From assembly GCA_012728335.1 (NCBI GenBank), contig JAAYFG010000020.1, positions 1-51,782 of the forward strand: 51,782 nt of DNA, in the 5' to 3' direction. This DNA comes from Tissierellia bacterium (lineage in GTDB: Bacteria > Bacillota > Clostridia > Tissierellales > Peptoniphilaceae). The position numbers and the translations under genes were made by a program. A model generated the notes under the pieces. It made no database searches. It saw nothing but the letters and a program-made list of their open reading frames with translations, and was not told where the DNA came from. Positions 22,158 to 31,265 of this stretch are shown one piece after another (the stretch's first letter is position 1; the number at the start of each line of letters is the position of its first letter).

Positions 22158-22194
22158 TAATAGGCTGTATTTTAATAATATGGCCTATTTTTTT
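22158..22194 (+). terminator. Terminator after gltS copy 2
   Basis: AATAGGC (22159-22165) pairs with GCCTATT (22183-22189), followed by a run of T residues. The loop is long and AT-rich but could pair further. Confidence 0.7.
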
Positions 22195-22237
22195 ATGGAA
22201 TAAAGTCGAAAAATATGGAGATTATACACATTTTCTC

Positions 22238-22266
22238 TTTACATTTCAATGCATACATATTAATAT
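22238..22266 (+). promoter_or_regulatory. Possible upstream secG promoter
   Basis: TTTACA (22238-22243) and TAATAT (22261-22266) are 17 bases apart. A second, nearer promoter for the same gene lies at 22316-22343. Confidence 0.35.
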
Positions 22267-22315
22267 AATATAAGGACACGATGTGAGTTGTTCAAATTTA
22301 GATATTAATTGATTT

Positions 22316-22343
22316 TAGACAACATACATGGTAAAATTATAAT
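22316..22343 (+). promoter_or_regulatory. Promoter of secG-hppA
   Basis: TAGACA (22316-22321) and TATAAT (22338-22343) are 16 bases apart, 31 bases before the GTG start of secG. Confidence 0.65.
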
Positions 22344-22374
22344 GTTATAGAAACATTCGATTGGAGGGAAAGTC

Positions 22375-22602
22375 GTGGTTACATTTTTATCAGTATTAGT
22401 TCTAGCATCTGCAATTGCAATAATAGTTGCAGTAGTTTTACAAGAAGGTGGCGATGGCGCTGCTGATGCGTATACTGGAGGAAGCTCAGATTCAGTTTGG
22501 GGCTCTAATAAAGGAAATAGCAAAGACGCTGTACTAAGTAAAATTACTCTAATAGCAGGAGTTGTTTTTATGGTGTCTTTAGTTTTAATAGCAAGATTTT
22601 AA
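22375..22602 (+). CDS. secG: Preprotein translocase subunit SecG
   Basis: Small SecYEG subunit that assists SecA-driven protein export. The 75-residue protein has two membrane helices (about 1-21 and 54-74). Between them is the conserved LQEGGDGAADAYTGGSSDSVWGS-type loop, with a polar Gly/Ser-rich stretch. It starts with GTG, with TTGGAGGG at 22361-22368. In many Firmicutes secG follows eno; here the two gltS genes separate them, and rnr/smpB do not follow. Confidence 0.9.
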   Translation: MVTFLSVLVLASAIAIIVAVVLQEGGDGAADAYTGGSSDSVWGSNKGNSKDAVLSKITLIAGVVFMVSLVLIARF

Positions 22603-22623
22603 ATAACAGGAGGAAAGATAGGG

Positions 22624-24621
22624 ATGGATAGTATTTTATACTTAGCTCCAATTTCAGGTGTTTTAGCCCTACTGTTTGCATTCTACAAAGCTTCGTCAAT
22701 TTCTAAAGTTGATGCTGGTAATGATAGAATGAAACAAATAGCTAAATACATTTCAGATGGAGCTATGGCTTTTTTATATCGTGAATATAAAGCGATAGCA
22801 ATTTTTATGGTTATTATGACAGCGATATTATTTTTTATCAATGGTGCATCTATGGCAATTAACTTCGTATTTGGTGGATTGTTCTCAATCGTTGCTGGAT
22901 ATGTAGGAATGAAAGTTGCTACTCAAGCCAATGTAAGAACTGCTAATATGGCTATGCAATCAGGAATGGCAAAAGCATTAGACATTGCATTTTCTGGTGG
23001 AGCTGTAATGGGAATGTGTGTTGTTGGTTTAGGAATTATTGGTATTAGTGTTTCATATTTTATATTTGAAGACCCAGCAATAATTACAGGTTTCTCATTA
23101 GGTGCTTCTTCAATAGCTCTATTTGCAAGAGTTGGGGGAGGTATTTACACTAAAGCTGCTGACGTTGGAGCTGACTTAGTTGGTAAAGTTGAAGCTGGTA
23201 TTCCAGAAGACGACCCAAGAAACCCAGCAGTTATCGCTGATAACGTTGGAGATAATGTTGGAGACGTTGCAGGAATGGGAGCTGACTTATTTGAATCATA
23301 TGTAGGTGCTCTAATTTCAGGTATTACTTTAGGACTTATAGCTTTTGGACAAGAAGGAGTTATTTACTCATTAGTATTAGCGGCAGTAGGTATACTTGCT
23401 TCTATAATCGGTGTATTCTTCGTAAAAGGAGATAAAAATCCTCAAAAAGCACTTAACAATGGTACGCTTGCATCTTCAGTAATAACTATTATTGCAGCTG
23501 GAGTATTAAGTCAAGCATTACTAGGTACATTTAGACCTTTCTTTGCAGTATTTTCAGGTATAGTAGTAGGACTAGGAATTTCTAAAATTACTGAGTACTA
23601 CACTTCAGATGAACATGCTCCTGTAAGAAAGATCGCAGCAGAATCTGAAACAGGTGCTTCAACTAATATCATTTCAGGTTTAGCAGTAGGTATGATGTCA
23701 ACAGTGGGACCAATCATCATAATTGGTATTGGTATCATCGTTGCATATATGGGCGCTGGTGGAAACACTGACGCAACAGCAGGAATGTATGGTATAGCAC
23801 TTGCAGCTATCGGAATGCTTTCAACAGCAGGTATGACTATTGCAGTTGACGCTTACGGACCAATAGCAGATAATGCTGGCGGTATTGCAGAAATGTGTGA
23901 ATTACCAGAAAATGTTAGAGAAATTACAGACTCATTAGACGCAGTAGGTAATACTACAGCAGCTATTGGTAAAGGATTCGCAATAGGATCAGCAGCTCTT
24001 ACAGCACTATCACTATTCGTATCTTATATACAAGCAGTAAATCTTTCAGCAATCGACGTTAGTAAACCAGAAGTAGTTGCAGGTATGTTCATCGGTGGTA
24101 TGCTACCATTTGCATTCTCAGCACTTACTATGGACGCAGTAGGAAAAGCAGCTTCAAGTATGATTGATGAAGTAAGAAGACAATTTAGAGAAATTCCAGG
24201 AATTATGGAAGGTACAGCAGAACCAGAATATGCGAAATGTGTTGATATTTCTACACAAGCAGCTCTTAGAGAAATGGTTATACCAGGAGTTATCGCAGTA
24301 GCTGGACCAGTTCTAGTTGGAGTTATCTTAGGACCAGAAGCGCTAGGTGGACTTTTAGCTGGTGCACTAGTAACAGGTGTACTAATGGCTATATTCATGT
24401 CTAATGCTGGTGGTGCATGGGATAATGCTAAAAAGTATATTGAAAGTGGAGCACATGGTGGTAAAGGTAGCGATGCTCACGCAGCAGCAGTTACTGGAGA
24501 CACAGTAGGTGACCCATTCAAAGATACTTCAGGTCCATCACTAAACATCTTAGTAAAACTTATGACAATAGTAGCATTAGTATTTGCTCCATTGTTCTTA
24601 AAATTTGGTGGATTACTATAA
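22624..24621 (+). CDS. hppA: Membrane-bound ion-translocating pyrophosphatase
   Basis: Hydrolyses pyrophosphate and pumps H+ or Na+ across the membrane. The 665-residue, about 16-helix protein carries the substrate-binding [18 protein letters not shown] block and [16 protein letters not shown]. It also has a late KKYIESG...[19 protein letters not shown] block. [16 protein letters not shown] has Ala where potassium-independent enzymes have Lys, so a K+-dependent enzyme is predicted. The ion cannot be settled by eye; many K+-dependent members pump Na+. It follows secG by 21 bases, with AGGAGG before the ATG, and is probably co-transcribed. Confidence 0.95.
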   Translation: MDSILYLAPISGVLALLFAFYKASSISKVDAGNDRMKQIAKYISDGAMAFLYREYKAIAIFMVIMTAILFFINGASMAINFVFGGLFSIVAGYVGMKVATQANVRTANMAMQSGMAKALDIAFSGGAVMGMCVVGLGIIGISVSYFIFEDPAIITGFSLGASSIALFARVGGGIYTKAADVGADLVGKVEAGIPEDDPRNPAVIADNVGDNVGDVAGMGADLFESYVGALISGITLGLIAFGQEGVIYSLVLAAVGILASIIGVFFVKGDKNPQKALNNGTLASSVITIIAAGVLSQALLGTFRPFFAVFSGIVVGLGISKITEYYTSDEHAPVRKIAAESETGASTNIISGLAVGMMSTVGPIIIIGIGIIVAYMGAGGNTDATAGMYGIALAAIGMLSTAGMTIAVDAYGPIADNAGGIAEMCELPENVREITDSLDAVGNTTAAIGKGFAIGSAALTALSLFVSYIQAVNLSAIDVSKPEVVAGMFIGGMLPFAFSALTMDAVGKAASSMIDEVRRQFREIPGIMEGTAEPEYAKCVDISTQAALREMVIPGVIAVAGPVLVGVILGPEALGGLLAGALVTGVLMAIFMSNAGGAWDNAKKYIESGAHGGKGSDAHAAAVTGDTVGDPFKDTSGPSLNILVKLMTIVALVFAPLFLKFGGLL

Positions 24622-24631
24622 TTGATTATAA

Positions 24632-24668
24632 TGAGCTCTTAAACTTTAGGTTTAGGAGCTTTTTTATT
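24632..24668 (+). terminator. Terminator after hppA
   Basis: AGCTCTTAAAC pairs with GTTTAGGAGCT (one G-U pair) around TTTAG, followed by a T-run. Confidence 0.88.
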
Positions 24669-24688
24669 GTCAAAAACGTGATGTTTAA

Positions 24689-24717
24689 TAGAAATGCCCT
24701 ACTATATATGGTATAAT
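24689..24717 (+). promoter_or_regulatory. Promoter of the hydrolase/MurF-like/Ddl unit
   Basis: TATAAT (24712-24717) has TAGAAA (24689-24694) 17 bases upstream. The ATG follows 25 bases later. Confidence 0.55.
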
Positions 24718-24742
24718 TTAGTGTGGAGAAAAGAGGGCAAAA

Positions 24743-25504
24743 ATGGAAATTATAATTGATGATATAAAAATAAACTATATAGAAGAAGGTAGTGGAGAAG
24801 AAACCGTTATAGTTCTCCACGGATGGGGTGCTTCAATTCCAACCATAATACCAATAGTGAATTTAATCAAGAATAGGTATAAGGTATATGCTATAGATTT
24901 GCCTGGTTTTGGTGAATCAGAGGAACCTAAACGAGTTTATGATTCATTTGACTATGCCAATTTGGTCTTAGAATTTATGGAAAAGATGGACATTGAAAAA
25001 TCTATTTTTATAGGTCACTCCTACGGGGGAAAACTATCAGCGATAATATCTAGCCTTTATCCAGAAAAAGTGGATAAAACAGTTTTGATAGACGCTTCAG
25101 GACTTATTCCTAAGAGGACTTTAGGCTATTATCTAAGAGTATATTCATTTAAAACACTTAAATTTTTCTATACTAAATTCATTTCTGGAGATACGGAAGA
25201 TGAAAAAATGAAGAAATTCTACTCAAAATTTGGTTCTGATGACTATAGGGATACTGAGGGCATCATGAGAAAAATATTTGTTACTGTAGTAAATGAAGAT
25301 ATAAAACCATTACTTAAAGATATAAAATGTCCTACTCTTCTTATTTGGGGAGACAAAGACGAAGCAACACCTCTTTATATGGCGGAAGTATTTGAAGAGG
25401 AAATAGAAGACAGTGGTCTTGTGGTGCTAAAAGATACAGGTCACTATTCATATTTAGACGATTATGGCACTTTTTCAGCCGTATTAAATTCGTTTTTACA
25501 ATAA
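24743..25504 (+). CDS. Alpha/beta-fold hydrolase
   Basis: Serine hydrolase of the alpha/beta fold with 253 residues and no signal peptide. The oxyanion loop HGWG is at 26-29, the nucleophile elbow GHSYGG gives Ser93, the acid is probably Asp in WGDKDEATP near 204, and the His is in TGHYSYLD at about 234. The substrate is unknown. It shares a promoter and direction with a MurF-like ligase (49 bases on) and ddl, which suggests a link to cell-wall precursor or peptide chemistry; that link is inferred from position only. Confidence 0.8.
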   Translation: MEIIIDDIKINYIEEGSGEETVIVLHGWGASIPTIIPIVNLIKNRYKVYAIDLPGFGESEEPKRVYDSFDYANLVLEFMEKMDIEKSIFIGHSYGGKLSAIISSLYPEKVDKTVLIDASGLIPKRTLGYYLRVYSFKTLKFFYTKFISGDTEDEKMKKFYSKFGSDDYRDTEGIMRKIFVTVVNEDIKPLLKDIKCPTLLIWGDKDEATPLYMAEVFEEEIEDSGLVVLKDTGHYSYLDDYGTFSAVLNSFLQ

Positions 25505-25553
25505 ATGTGATTTAGTTTAAATATGAGAAATTATAAAAATAGGGGGAAATCAA

Positions 25554-27068
25554 ATGTTGTTAATGATAATTATAGTAGCATTAATTATCTTTGTATTCAC
25601 TGAATTTCAAAAGGATAGAAGTAGAACAGCACTACATGTACTACAATTAGAAGAATATAATTCCTCTAACTATAAAAGATGGGTAATTGAAAATTCTGAA
25701 AAGATTATGCCCTTTAAACAGACGATAATAGAAGACAAATCTCCATTGGTAATGACAGATAGAGCCAAGAGATTGTTCAAAATTCATAAAGTAGTTAATA
25801 TGCTAATACTAGCTTTAGTTGCAGTCATAATTACACTTTTCTTAGGCAAACCTAATTTAACTGTTCTAGCAGTTATAATAGCAAGTTTTTTACTGTACTA
25901 CTATGAACCATATGTAATGATACTATCAAATAATATTAGTGTTCCTAGAGAAGTGAAAATTAATATGGGCTATTATTATGCAGCAGAAGAGAAATTGAAA
26001 TCTATCGACGGAATAAAGGTAGTCGGAATAACTGGCAGTTTTGGAAAAACTAGCACTAAGTTTATAACTGGAACTATTTTAGACAATGACTTTAAGGTTC
26101 AGAACACTCCTAGCTCATTTAATACTCCAATGGGTCTATCCAAAATAATAAATAATGAACTGACCGAAGACAAAGAAGTATTCATTGCAGAAATGGGAGC
26201 TAGAATCCCAGGGGAAATAAAAGAGCTTACTGATTTGGTACATCCTAGTATCGGCGTTATAACGTCCATAGGACCAACTCATATGGAGACCTTTAAAACT
26301 ATAGAAACCATCATAGAGACGAAATACGAGCTCATAGAAGAACTTCCAGAAGATGGTATAGCCATATTCAATTATGATAACCACTATGTAAAAACTATGG
26401 CTGATAGAACTAATCTGAAGAAGATACTTTACGGAATGGATGATATAGAAAAACTTGATTTATATGCAACAGATATAAAAGTTGACAGTAGAGGCTCATC
26501 TTTCAATATATGTACTAAAGGTGGTAAAGTCGTCAACACTAGAACCGTTTTACTCGGCAAGCACAATATCAGCAATATTTTAGCTGGTGCAGCAGTTGGA
26601 CTCGCACTAGGGCTTAGTTTAGAAGTTGTTGCCGATAGAATAAAGCACATTGAACCTATTGAACACAGATTAAATATAGTGGACGGTGGAACTGGAGTTA
26701 TAATCATAGATGATGCATTCAATTCAAATCCTGTAGGAGCACGAGCCGCCCTAGAAGTAATAAATGAGTTTAAAGATGGAAGAAAGATAATAGTTACACC
26801 AGGAATGGTTGAACTAGGCGATATAGAAGAAGAAGAAAACTATAAATTTGGGTTGGAAATAGCTAAAGTTTGCAATTTTGCAATTTTAGTTGGAATTAAA
26901 AGAACTGAACCTATAAAAAAGGGAATTATTGAAGGCGGTTTTAATTCTAATAATATCTTTTCAGTTAATAATTTAGATGAAGCAACACAAATAATTGGTA
27001 AGATTACAGTTCCTGGAGATGTCGTTTTATTTGAAAATGACTTACCGGACAATTATAGTGAGGACTAG
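25554..27068 (+). CDS. Membrane-anchored MurF-like Mur ligase
   Basis: Mur ligase of 504 residues. The usual soluble substrate-binding domain of MurF is replaced by an N-terminus with hydrophobic segments at about 1-15, 79-97 and 102-116. The ATP loop is GSFGKTSTK (161-169). MurF-type signatures follow: AEMGARIPGEI, VITSIGPTHMETF and DDAFNSNPVGARAALEV. MurF joins D-Ala-D-Ala to the UDP-MurNAc tripeptide, and ddl directly downstream supplies that dipeptide, so a related reaction at the membrane is plausible. Whether this is the main MurF or an accessory one cannot be told from the window. Confidence 0.78.
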   Translation: MLLMIIIVALIIFVFTEFQKDRSRTALHVLQLEEYNSSNYKRWVIENSEKIMPFKQTIIEDKSPLVMTDRAKRLFKIHKVVNMLILALVAVIITLFLGKPNLTVLAVIIASFLLYYYEPYVMILSNNISVPREVKINMGYYYAAEEKLKSIDGIKVVGITGSFGKTSTKFITGTILDNDFKVQNTPSSFNTPMGLSKIINNELTEDKEVFIAEMGARIPGEIKELTDLVHPSIGVITSIGPTHMETFKTIETIIETKYELIEELPEDGIAIFNYDNHYVKTMADRTNLKKILYGMDDIEKLDLYATDIKVDSRGSSFNICTKGGKVVNTRTVLLGKHNISNILAGAAVGLALGLSLEVVADRIKHIEPIEHRLNIVDGGTGVIIIDDAFNSNPVGARAALEVINEFKDGRKIIVTPGMVELGDIEEEENYKFGLEIAKVCNFAILVGIKRTEPIKKGIIEGGFNSNNIFSVNNLDEATQIIGKITVPGDVVLFENDLPDNYSED

Positions 27069-27077
27069 GAGGCATTT

Positions 27078-28274
27078 ATGAAAACAATTGGTGTTATTTT
27101 TGGTGGTAGATCAGTAGAACATGAAGTATCAGTAATCACTGGTATGCAAATAGTTGAAAACATTGATAAATCAAAGTATAAGGTTCTTCCTATATACATA
27201 GATAAAGATGGTAAATGGTTAGTAGGAAAGTCGCTTGAAGATTTCAGAACTTACAAGGACAATGATTTTTCTAAAACTAGCGAAGTCTATTTTAAAATTG
27301 AGTATGGCAATAACAATCTATATGTGAAAGGAACAAGTGAAGTTGAAGCAGGTGGACTGTTTAAAAAAAGCAGTGTAAAAGTGGACACACTTAGTGTTTA
27401 CGATAGCGTAGATGTGGCTGTACTTGCACTTCATGGAACTAATGGTGAAGACGGAACTGTTCAAGGTCTACTTGAAACTATCGGCATTCCTTATTCAGGA
27501 CCGGAAGTATTAGGGTCTTCAGCAGGAATGGACAAAGTAGTCATGAAAGACGTCTATAAACAAAATGAGATTCCTGTAGTTAATTATACTTGGTTTTATA
27601 GGACTGATTGGCAAGAAGATAGGGAAGCAGTTCTTGAACGAATAGAGTCAAAACTTTCATATCCTCTATTCGTTAAACCGTCAAACTTAGGTTCAAGCAT
27701 TGGAATTTCAAGAGCAACAGATAGAGAAACGCTTATTGAGGCAATAGAAGTAGCTGCTAGTTATTTTAAGAAGGTCATAATTGAAGAAGCAGTTCAAAAC
27801 CCAAGGGAAATAAACTGTGCAGTACTTGGATATGAGAACAATTTAGAAACTTCTCTACTGGAAGAGCCAATAGGTTGGAAAGATATTCTTACTTTTGAAG
27901 ACAAGTACATCAATTCCAATAACAAAGGCACTAAAAAAGGTGGAGAGAGAAGAAATATTCCTGCTGATTTACCAGAACACATTGTTTCTGAAATAGAAAG
28001 ACTTGCAAAACTTTCTTTTAAAGTGCTTGATTGTTCAGGAACTGCAAGAATTGACTTTTTAATAGATGAAAATGAGCAAGTATATGTAAATGAAATAAAT
28101 ACGATACCAGGTTCAATGGGATTCTATCTTTGGGAGAAAAAAGGAATCGACTTTAAAGAGTTGATATCAAGACTTATAGAGATTGCATTAATCAATGACG
28201 AATCTAAAAAGAGCAATATGTATAAATACGATTCAGGTCTATACAATAAGACCAGTTATGGTGCAAAGATATAA
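27078..28274 (+). CDS. ddl: D-alanine--D-alanine ligase
   Basis: ATP-grasp ligase that joins two D-alanines for peptidoglycan. The 398-residue protein has FGGRSVEHEVSV at the start, ALHGTNGEDGTVQG, the ATP-binding KPSNLGSSIGIS, and the metal-binding VNEINTIPGSMGFY near the end. The omega-loop Lys-Tyr pair is kept (Lys276, Tyr277 in EDKY); Phe there is associated with D-Ala-D-Lac formation, so the dipeptide product is predicted. It is somewhat longer than the family norm, partly through an N-domain insertion around 55-100. It begins 9 bases after the MurF-like gene, with TAGGAGG upstream. Confidence 0.94.
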   Translation: MKTIGVIFGGRSVEHEVSVITGMQIVENIDKSKYKVLPIYIDKDGKWLVGKSLEDFRTYKDNDFSKTSEVYFKIEYGNNNLYVKGTSEVEAGGLFKKSSVKVDTLSVYDSVDVAVLALHGTNGEDGTVQGLLETIGIPYSGPEVLGSSAGMDKVVMKDVYKQNEIPVVNYTWFYRTDWQEDREAVLERIESKLSYPLFVKPSNLGSSIGISRATDRETLIEAIEVAASYFKKVIIEEAVQNPREINCAVLGYENNLETSLLEEPIGWKDILTFEDKYINSNNKGTKKGGERRNIPADLPEHIVSEIERLAKLSFKVLDCSGTARIDFLIDENEQVYVNEINTIPGSMGFYLWEKKGIDFKELISRLIEIALINDESKKSNMYKYDSGLYNKTSYGAKI

Positions 28275-28301
28275 ATCTTTAATATTGTAACACTATTTTA
28301 A

Positions 28302-28330
28302 TTGTTATGTATTTGTTAAGAGGGTATAAT
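28302..28330 (+). promoter_or_regulatory. Promoter of the SLH protein gene
   Basis: TTGTTA (28302-28307) and TATAAT (28325-28330) are 17 bases apart. An ATG at 28307 falls inside this promoter and so cannot be the gene start. Confidence 0.75.
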
Positions 28331-28363
28331 GTATATATGATAATAGAATGGAGGAGAAATATA

Positions 28364-29875
28364 ATGAAAAACAAACGCAGTTTAGTAATATTATCATTAG
28401 TATTAGTATTAGCAATGTCAACATCAGTATTTGCTGCTACATTTAACGACATAGCTAATCATTGGGCAAAAGATTCTATTGAATGGGCATCAAAACTTGA
28501 TTTAGTTGTTGGTGATAATGGAAAATTCCGTCCAGAAGATCCAATTTCTAAAGCAGAGTTCTATACAATAGTAAACCGTTTTATCGGTGCTAAAGATACT
28601 GCAAGCGTAACTTACAGTGATGTTAAGTCAAGCGATTGGTATTATAACGAAGTTGGTAAAGCAGTTAAAGCTGGTTATATTGAGTCTGCAAGTGGAAGTT
28701 TAGGAGCAGAAGACTATATAACTAGAGGAGCAGTTGCAAAAGTATTTGCAAACATCTACAAACTTAAAGACAATAATGATGCAGCTAAGAAATTCAAAGA
28801 TTACAATGATTTCCCAGCTACACAAATTGGTGCAATCGGAGCTTTAGCTAACGAAGGCATCCTTACAGGATTTGAAGATGGAAACTACAAAGCGGCAGCA
28901 CATATCACTAGAGGCGAAATGACTAAAATCTTTAAAGCAGCTAATGATAAATTAGGAAGAACTTACGTAACTTCTCAAGGTTCTCCAACAGGTGATAATC
29001 GTTGGTATTACAAAGGCCAATACTTTGATACTTATGAAGAGTTCCAAAAAGTATTTAATAAAGACTATGGAGAAACTACTTATGGTGACGGTAGCTACTA
29101 CTCAACAGGAAGTGGTTATGGAGATTACAGAGTAGACTTTAATATTTATGACAAATGGCATGATAGAGTTAGATATGCTGATATTACAGTATATACTAAG
29201 TCTAACAGAGCTTTAGACGTTGATAATGAATCAATTAAGCTATCAGAAGGCTCATACTACTTTGAAGTTAAGAAGAGCGATTATGAAACATTTACAGGCG
29301 TATTTAAAGTAGACAGATACGGAAAAGACGTTGATGTAATGTTATTAGACAAAGGTTCATCTTATTCAACAAGAGATAATCCTTACTATGTAAGTGGAAA
29401 AAATAATACTTGGTCTGGAAAAGGTTCTGAAAGAATCACTGTTATATACAGAGATGAAGACAGAAAAGAAATAGACAGAGACTATGTCTATGGAGATCCA
29501 GGAGAAAGAGTAAGAGTAGATGCTAAATCTATTAGAAATTACAGATTAGTAAGCGATAGTTATGAGTATATTACTGTTTCTAGAACTAGAGATAATGAAG
29601 TAATCTTTGATTACAAATATGATAGATACTGGAATGACAATGATTATCCTTATTGGGGATATGATAAATCATTTAGATATAGAGAAGATAGCGATTATGC
29701 AGGAGCAAGAGGTTTAAGAAATGAATTAGATTACGAATATGCAGATGATTATAATATATATTATTGGGATACAGATAACTATTCTAGCAAAAATGGTGCT
29801 AGATATACAGTGGTAGGTTATGATAGATATGATGATAAAGTTATCTATGTATATGTTACTAATGATTTCTATTAA
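28364..29875 (+). CDS. SLH-domain surface protein with a MucBP-like repeat
   Basis: Secreted, wall-bound protein of 503 residues. A signal peptide (1-25, ending near SVFAA) is followed by three SLH motifs at about 26-75, 82-135 and 138-192 that should bind secondary wall polymer. A linker leads to an Asp/Tyr-rich C-terminal half. The stretch ERITVIYRDEDRKEI through EVIFDYKY at about 356-422 resembles a MucBP-type beta repeat. The last 75 residues (from about DKSFRYRED) match no domain I recognise. The ATG at 28364 has GGAGGAG ahead of it. Monocistronic, with its own promoter and a bidirectional terminator. Confidence 0.85.
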   Translation: MKNKRSLVILSLVLVLAMSTSVFAATFNDIANHWAKDSIEWASKLDLVVGDNGKFRPEDPISKAEFYTIVNRFIGAKDTASVTYSDVKSSDWYYNEVGKAVKAGYIESASGSLGAEDYITRGAVAKVFANIYKLKDNNDAAKKFKDYNDFPATQIGAIGALANEGILTGFEDGNYKAAAHITRGEMTKIFKAANDKLGRTYVTSQGSPTGDNRWYYKGQYFDTYEEFQKVFNKDYGETTYGDGSYYSTGSGYGDYRVDFNIYDKWHDRVRYADITVYTKSNRALDVDNESIKLSEGSYYFEVKKSDYETFTGVFKVDRYGKDVDVMLLDKGSSYSTRDNPYYVSGKNNTWSGKGSERITVIYRDEDRKEIDRDYVYGDPGERVRVDAKSIRNYRLVSDSYEYITVSRTRDNEVIFDYKYDRYWNDNDYPYWGYDKSFRYREDSDYAGARGLRNELDYEYADDYNIYYWDTDNYSSKNGARYTVVGYDRYDDKVIYVYVTNDFY

Positions 29876-29885
29876 TATCTAAATT

Positions 29886-29920
29886 AAAACTCCTTTGTGA
29901 TTTCACAAAGGAGTTTTTTA
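29886..29920. terminator. Bidirectional terminator between SLH gene and ABC operon
   Basis: AAAACTCCTTTGTG pairs perfectly with CACAAAGGAGTTTT around ATTT, with T-runs on both strands. It serves the converging SLH gene and the minus-strand permease gene. Confidence 0.93.
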
Positions 29921-29936
29921 TTGCCTATATTTAATT

Positions 29937-31265
29937 TTATTCAGTTCTTATTGCATCTAATGCTGAAAGTTTCATTGCACGTCTAGCAGGGAAGTAACCT
30001 GAAATAAGACCGATAGAAGCTGAAAATGCAAGTGCCACTAGGACTAACCAAATAGGAATTATAGAAATTTTTGTAGCGGTATCTCCCATTCCCATACCCA
30101 TTCCCATGGTCATTGCACTACCCAAGACCACATTGAGTAGGAAAGAGAAAGCATAGCTTAGTAATACACCAAAAATTCCGCCTAATAGACCTATAAAAGC
30201 TGCTTCAACTAAGAATAGTCTTTGAATGTCTTTAATTGATGCACCAATTACTTTCATTACACCGATTTCACGAGTTCTTTCATAGATACTCATAATCATT
30301 GTATTAGTAATACCTATAGCAGCAACTAAAAGGGAAATAGCACCAATTCCACCAAATATTGCTTGGAATATTTTCATTTGATCTTTCATTTCATCAATCA
30401 TAGAAGTAAGACCGAAAGAATAATAACCCATATCATCTACTATTTTCTTAATATCTTTTATATCTTCCATTTCATTAGCCTTGATTTTAACACCACTATA
30501 GTATTTACCAATGTCTTTATCTTGTCTGTCAGAAGGTTTTTTCGACTCTAAATCTTTTAGAAATTTTACCATGTAGTCAAAGTTCATATAAGCAGAGCCA
30601 CCACTTTCCATATTAGAGCCTGATTTCAAAACACCTACTACCTTTACTGGAAAAGTATCAGCATCTTTGTCAGCACTTTCTAGAGAATAAGCTCCTCCCA
30701 TACCGTAATCCATGAAAGTTTCTTTAGCAATAGCCATTTCCATACTGCCTTTCATAACATCAACTTCTTTTTGAGTATATGATCTGGACTTTGGATTATG
30801 GAAATAGTTTTTGGTTTCAGAGCCAAATACTAAATTGAACTCATCATTATTTTTAAGAGTACGCCCTTTGTCTACTTCAAGATCTAAATCTTCCATTAGT
30901 TCCGGTTTTACACCAACTAAGTTTAAGTTAGCTTCCATTCTACCTACTCTAAAAGTTACATATTTACTAAGAGTAGGGGATACAGCTTTAACATTAGGAA
31001 TTTCTTCCAATTTCTTAACGAGTTTATCATCAAGTTTTAATTCCTTACCGGTCTTTTCATCCCAACCGGAGTAAACTTCAAGGGAAGTTAAATCTCCCCA
31101 AGAAGAATACATAGCTACAACACTTTCAGTCATTCCGATACCTAAACTAAGCATTACGATTATGGCTGTTGTACCTATAACCACACCTAGTATGGTTAGA
31201 AAAGTTCTAAGTTTACGACTTAATAGGTTTCTGACAGCCATCGCTATCAAATCTTTAGTCTTCAT
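29937..31265 (-). CDS. ABC transporter permease, MacB/FtsX type
   Basis: Permease of 442 residues with the MacB/FtsX plan. TM1 is near 22-45, a large extracytoplasmic domain (about 46-310) follows, then TM2 with ISLLVAAIGITNTMIMSIYERTREIGVMKVIGA-type sequence, TM3 and TM4 near the C-terminus. The stretch between TM3 and TM4 has a run of Met-Gly pairs (MTMGMGMGMGD), predicted to face outward. Such permeases usually export or release lipoproteins, peptides or antibiotics, or act as mechanotransmitters. Its start overlaps the scaffold gene end by 11 bases. Substrate unknown. Confidence 0.85.
   Translation of the reverse strand: MKTKDLIAMAVRNLLSRKLRTFLTILGVVIGTTAIIVMLSLGIGMTESVVAMYSSWGDLTSLEVYSGWDEKTGKELKLDDKLVKKLEEIPNVKAVSPTLSKYVTFRVGRMEANLNLVGVKPELMEDLDLEVDKGRTLKNNDEFNLVFGSETKNYFHNPKSRSYTQKEVDVMKGSMEMAIAKETFMDYGMGGAYSLESADKDADTFPVKVVGVLKSGSNMESGGSAYMNFDYMVKFLKDLESKKPSDRQDKDIGKYYSGVKIKANEMEDIKDIKKIVDDMGYYSFGLTSMIDEMKDQMKIFQAIFGGIGAISLLVAAIGITNTMIMSIYERTREIGVMKVIGASIKDIQRLFLVEAAFIGLLGGIFGVLLSYAFSFLLNVVLGSAMTMGMGMGMGDTATKISIIPIWLVLVALAFSASIGLISGYFPARRAMKLSALDAIRTE

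Noticed and set aside
22136-22374. Riboswitch before secG-hppA, and similarly in the leaders at 19212, 20786 and 45655
   Set aside because: I could not recognise a conserved aptamer core in any of these leaders; the visible elements are promoters, terminators and simple inverted repeats. A covariance-model search would be decisive.
27078-28274. Ddl as a D-Ala-D-Lac (vancomycin-resistance-type) ligase
   Set aside because: The omega-loop Lys-Tyr pair is kept, and no vanH, vanX or vanRS-like genes are nearby.
28307-28363. An upstream ATG that would extend the SLH protein by 19 residues
   Set aside because: It lies inside the -35/-10 promoter and would put non-signal sequence before a clear signal peptide. 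The ATG at 28364 has a strong ribosome binding site.
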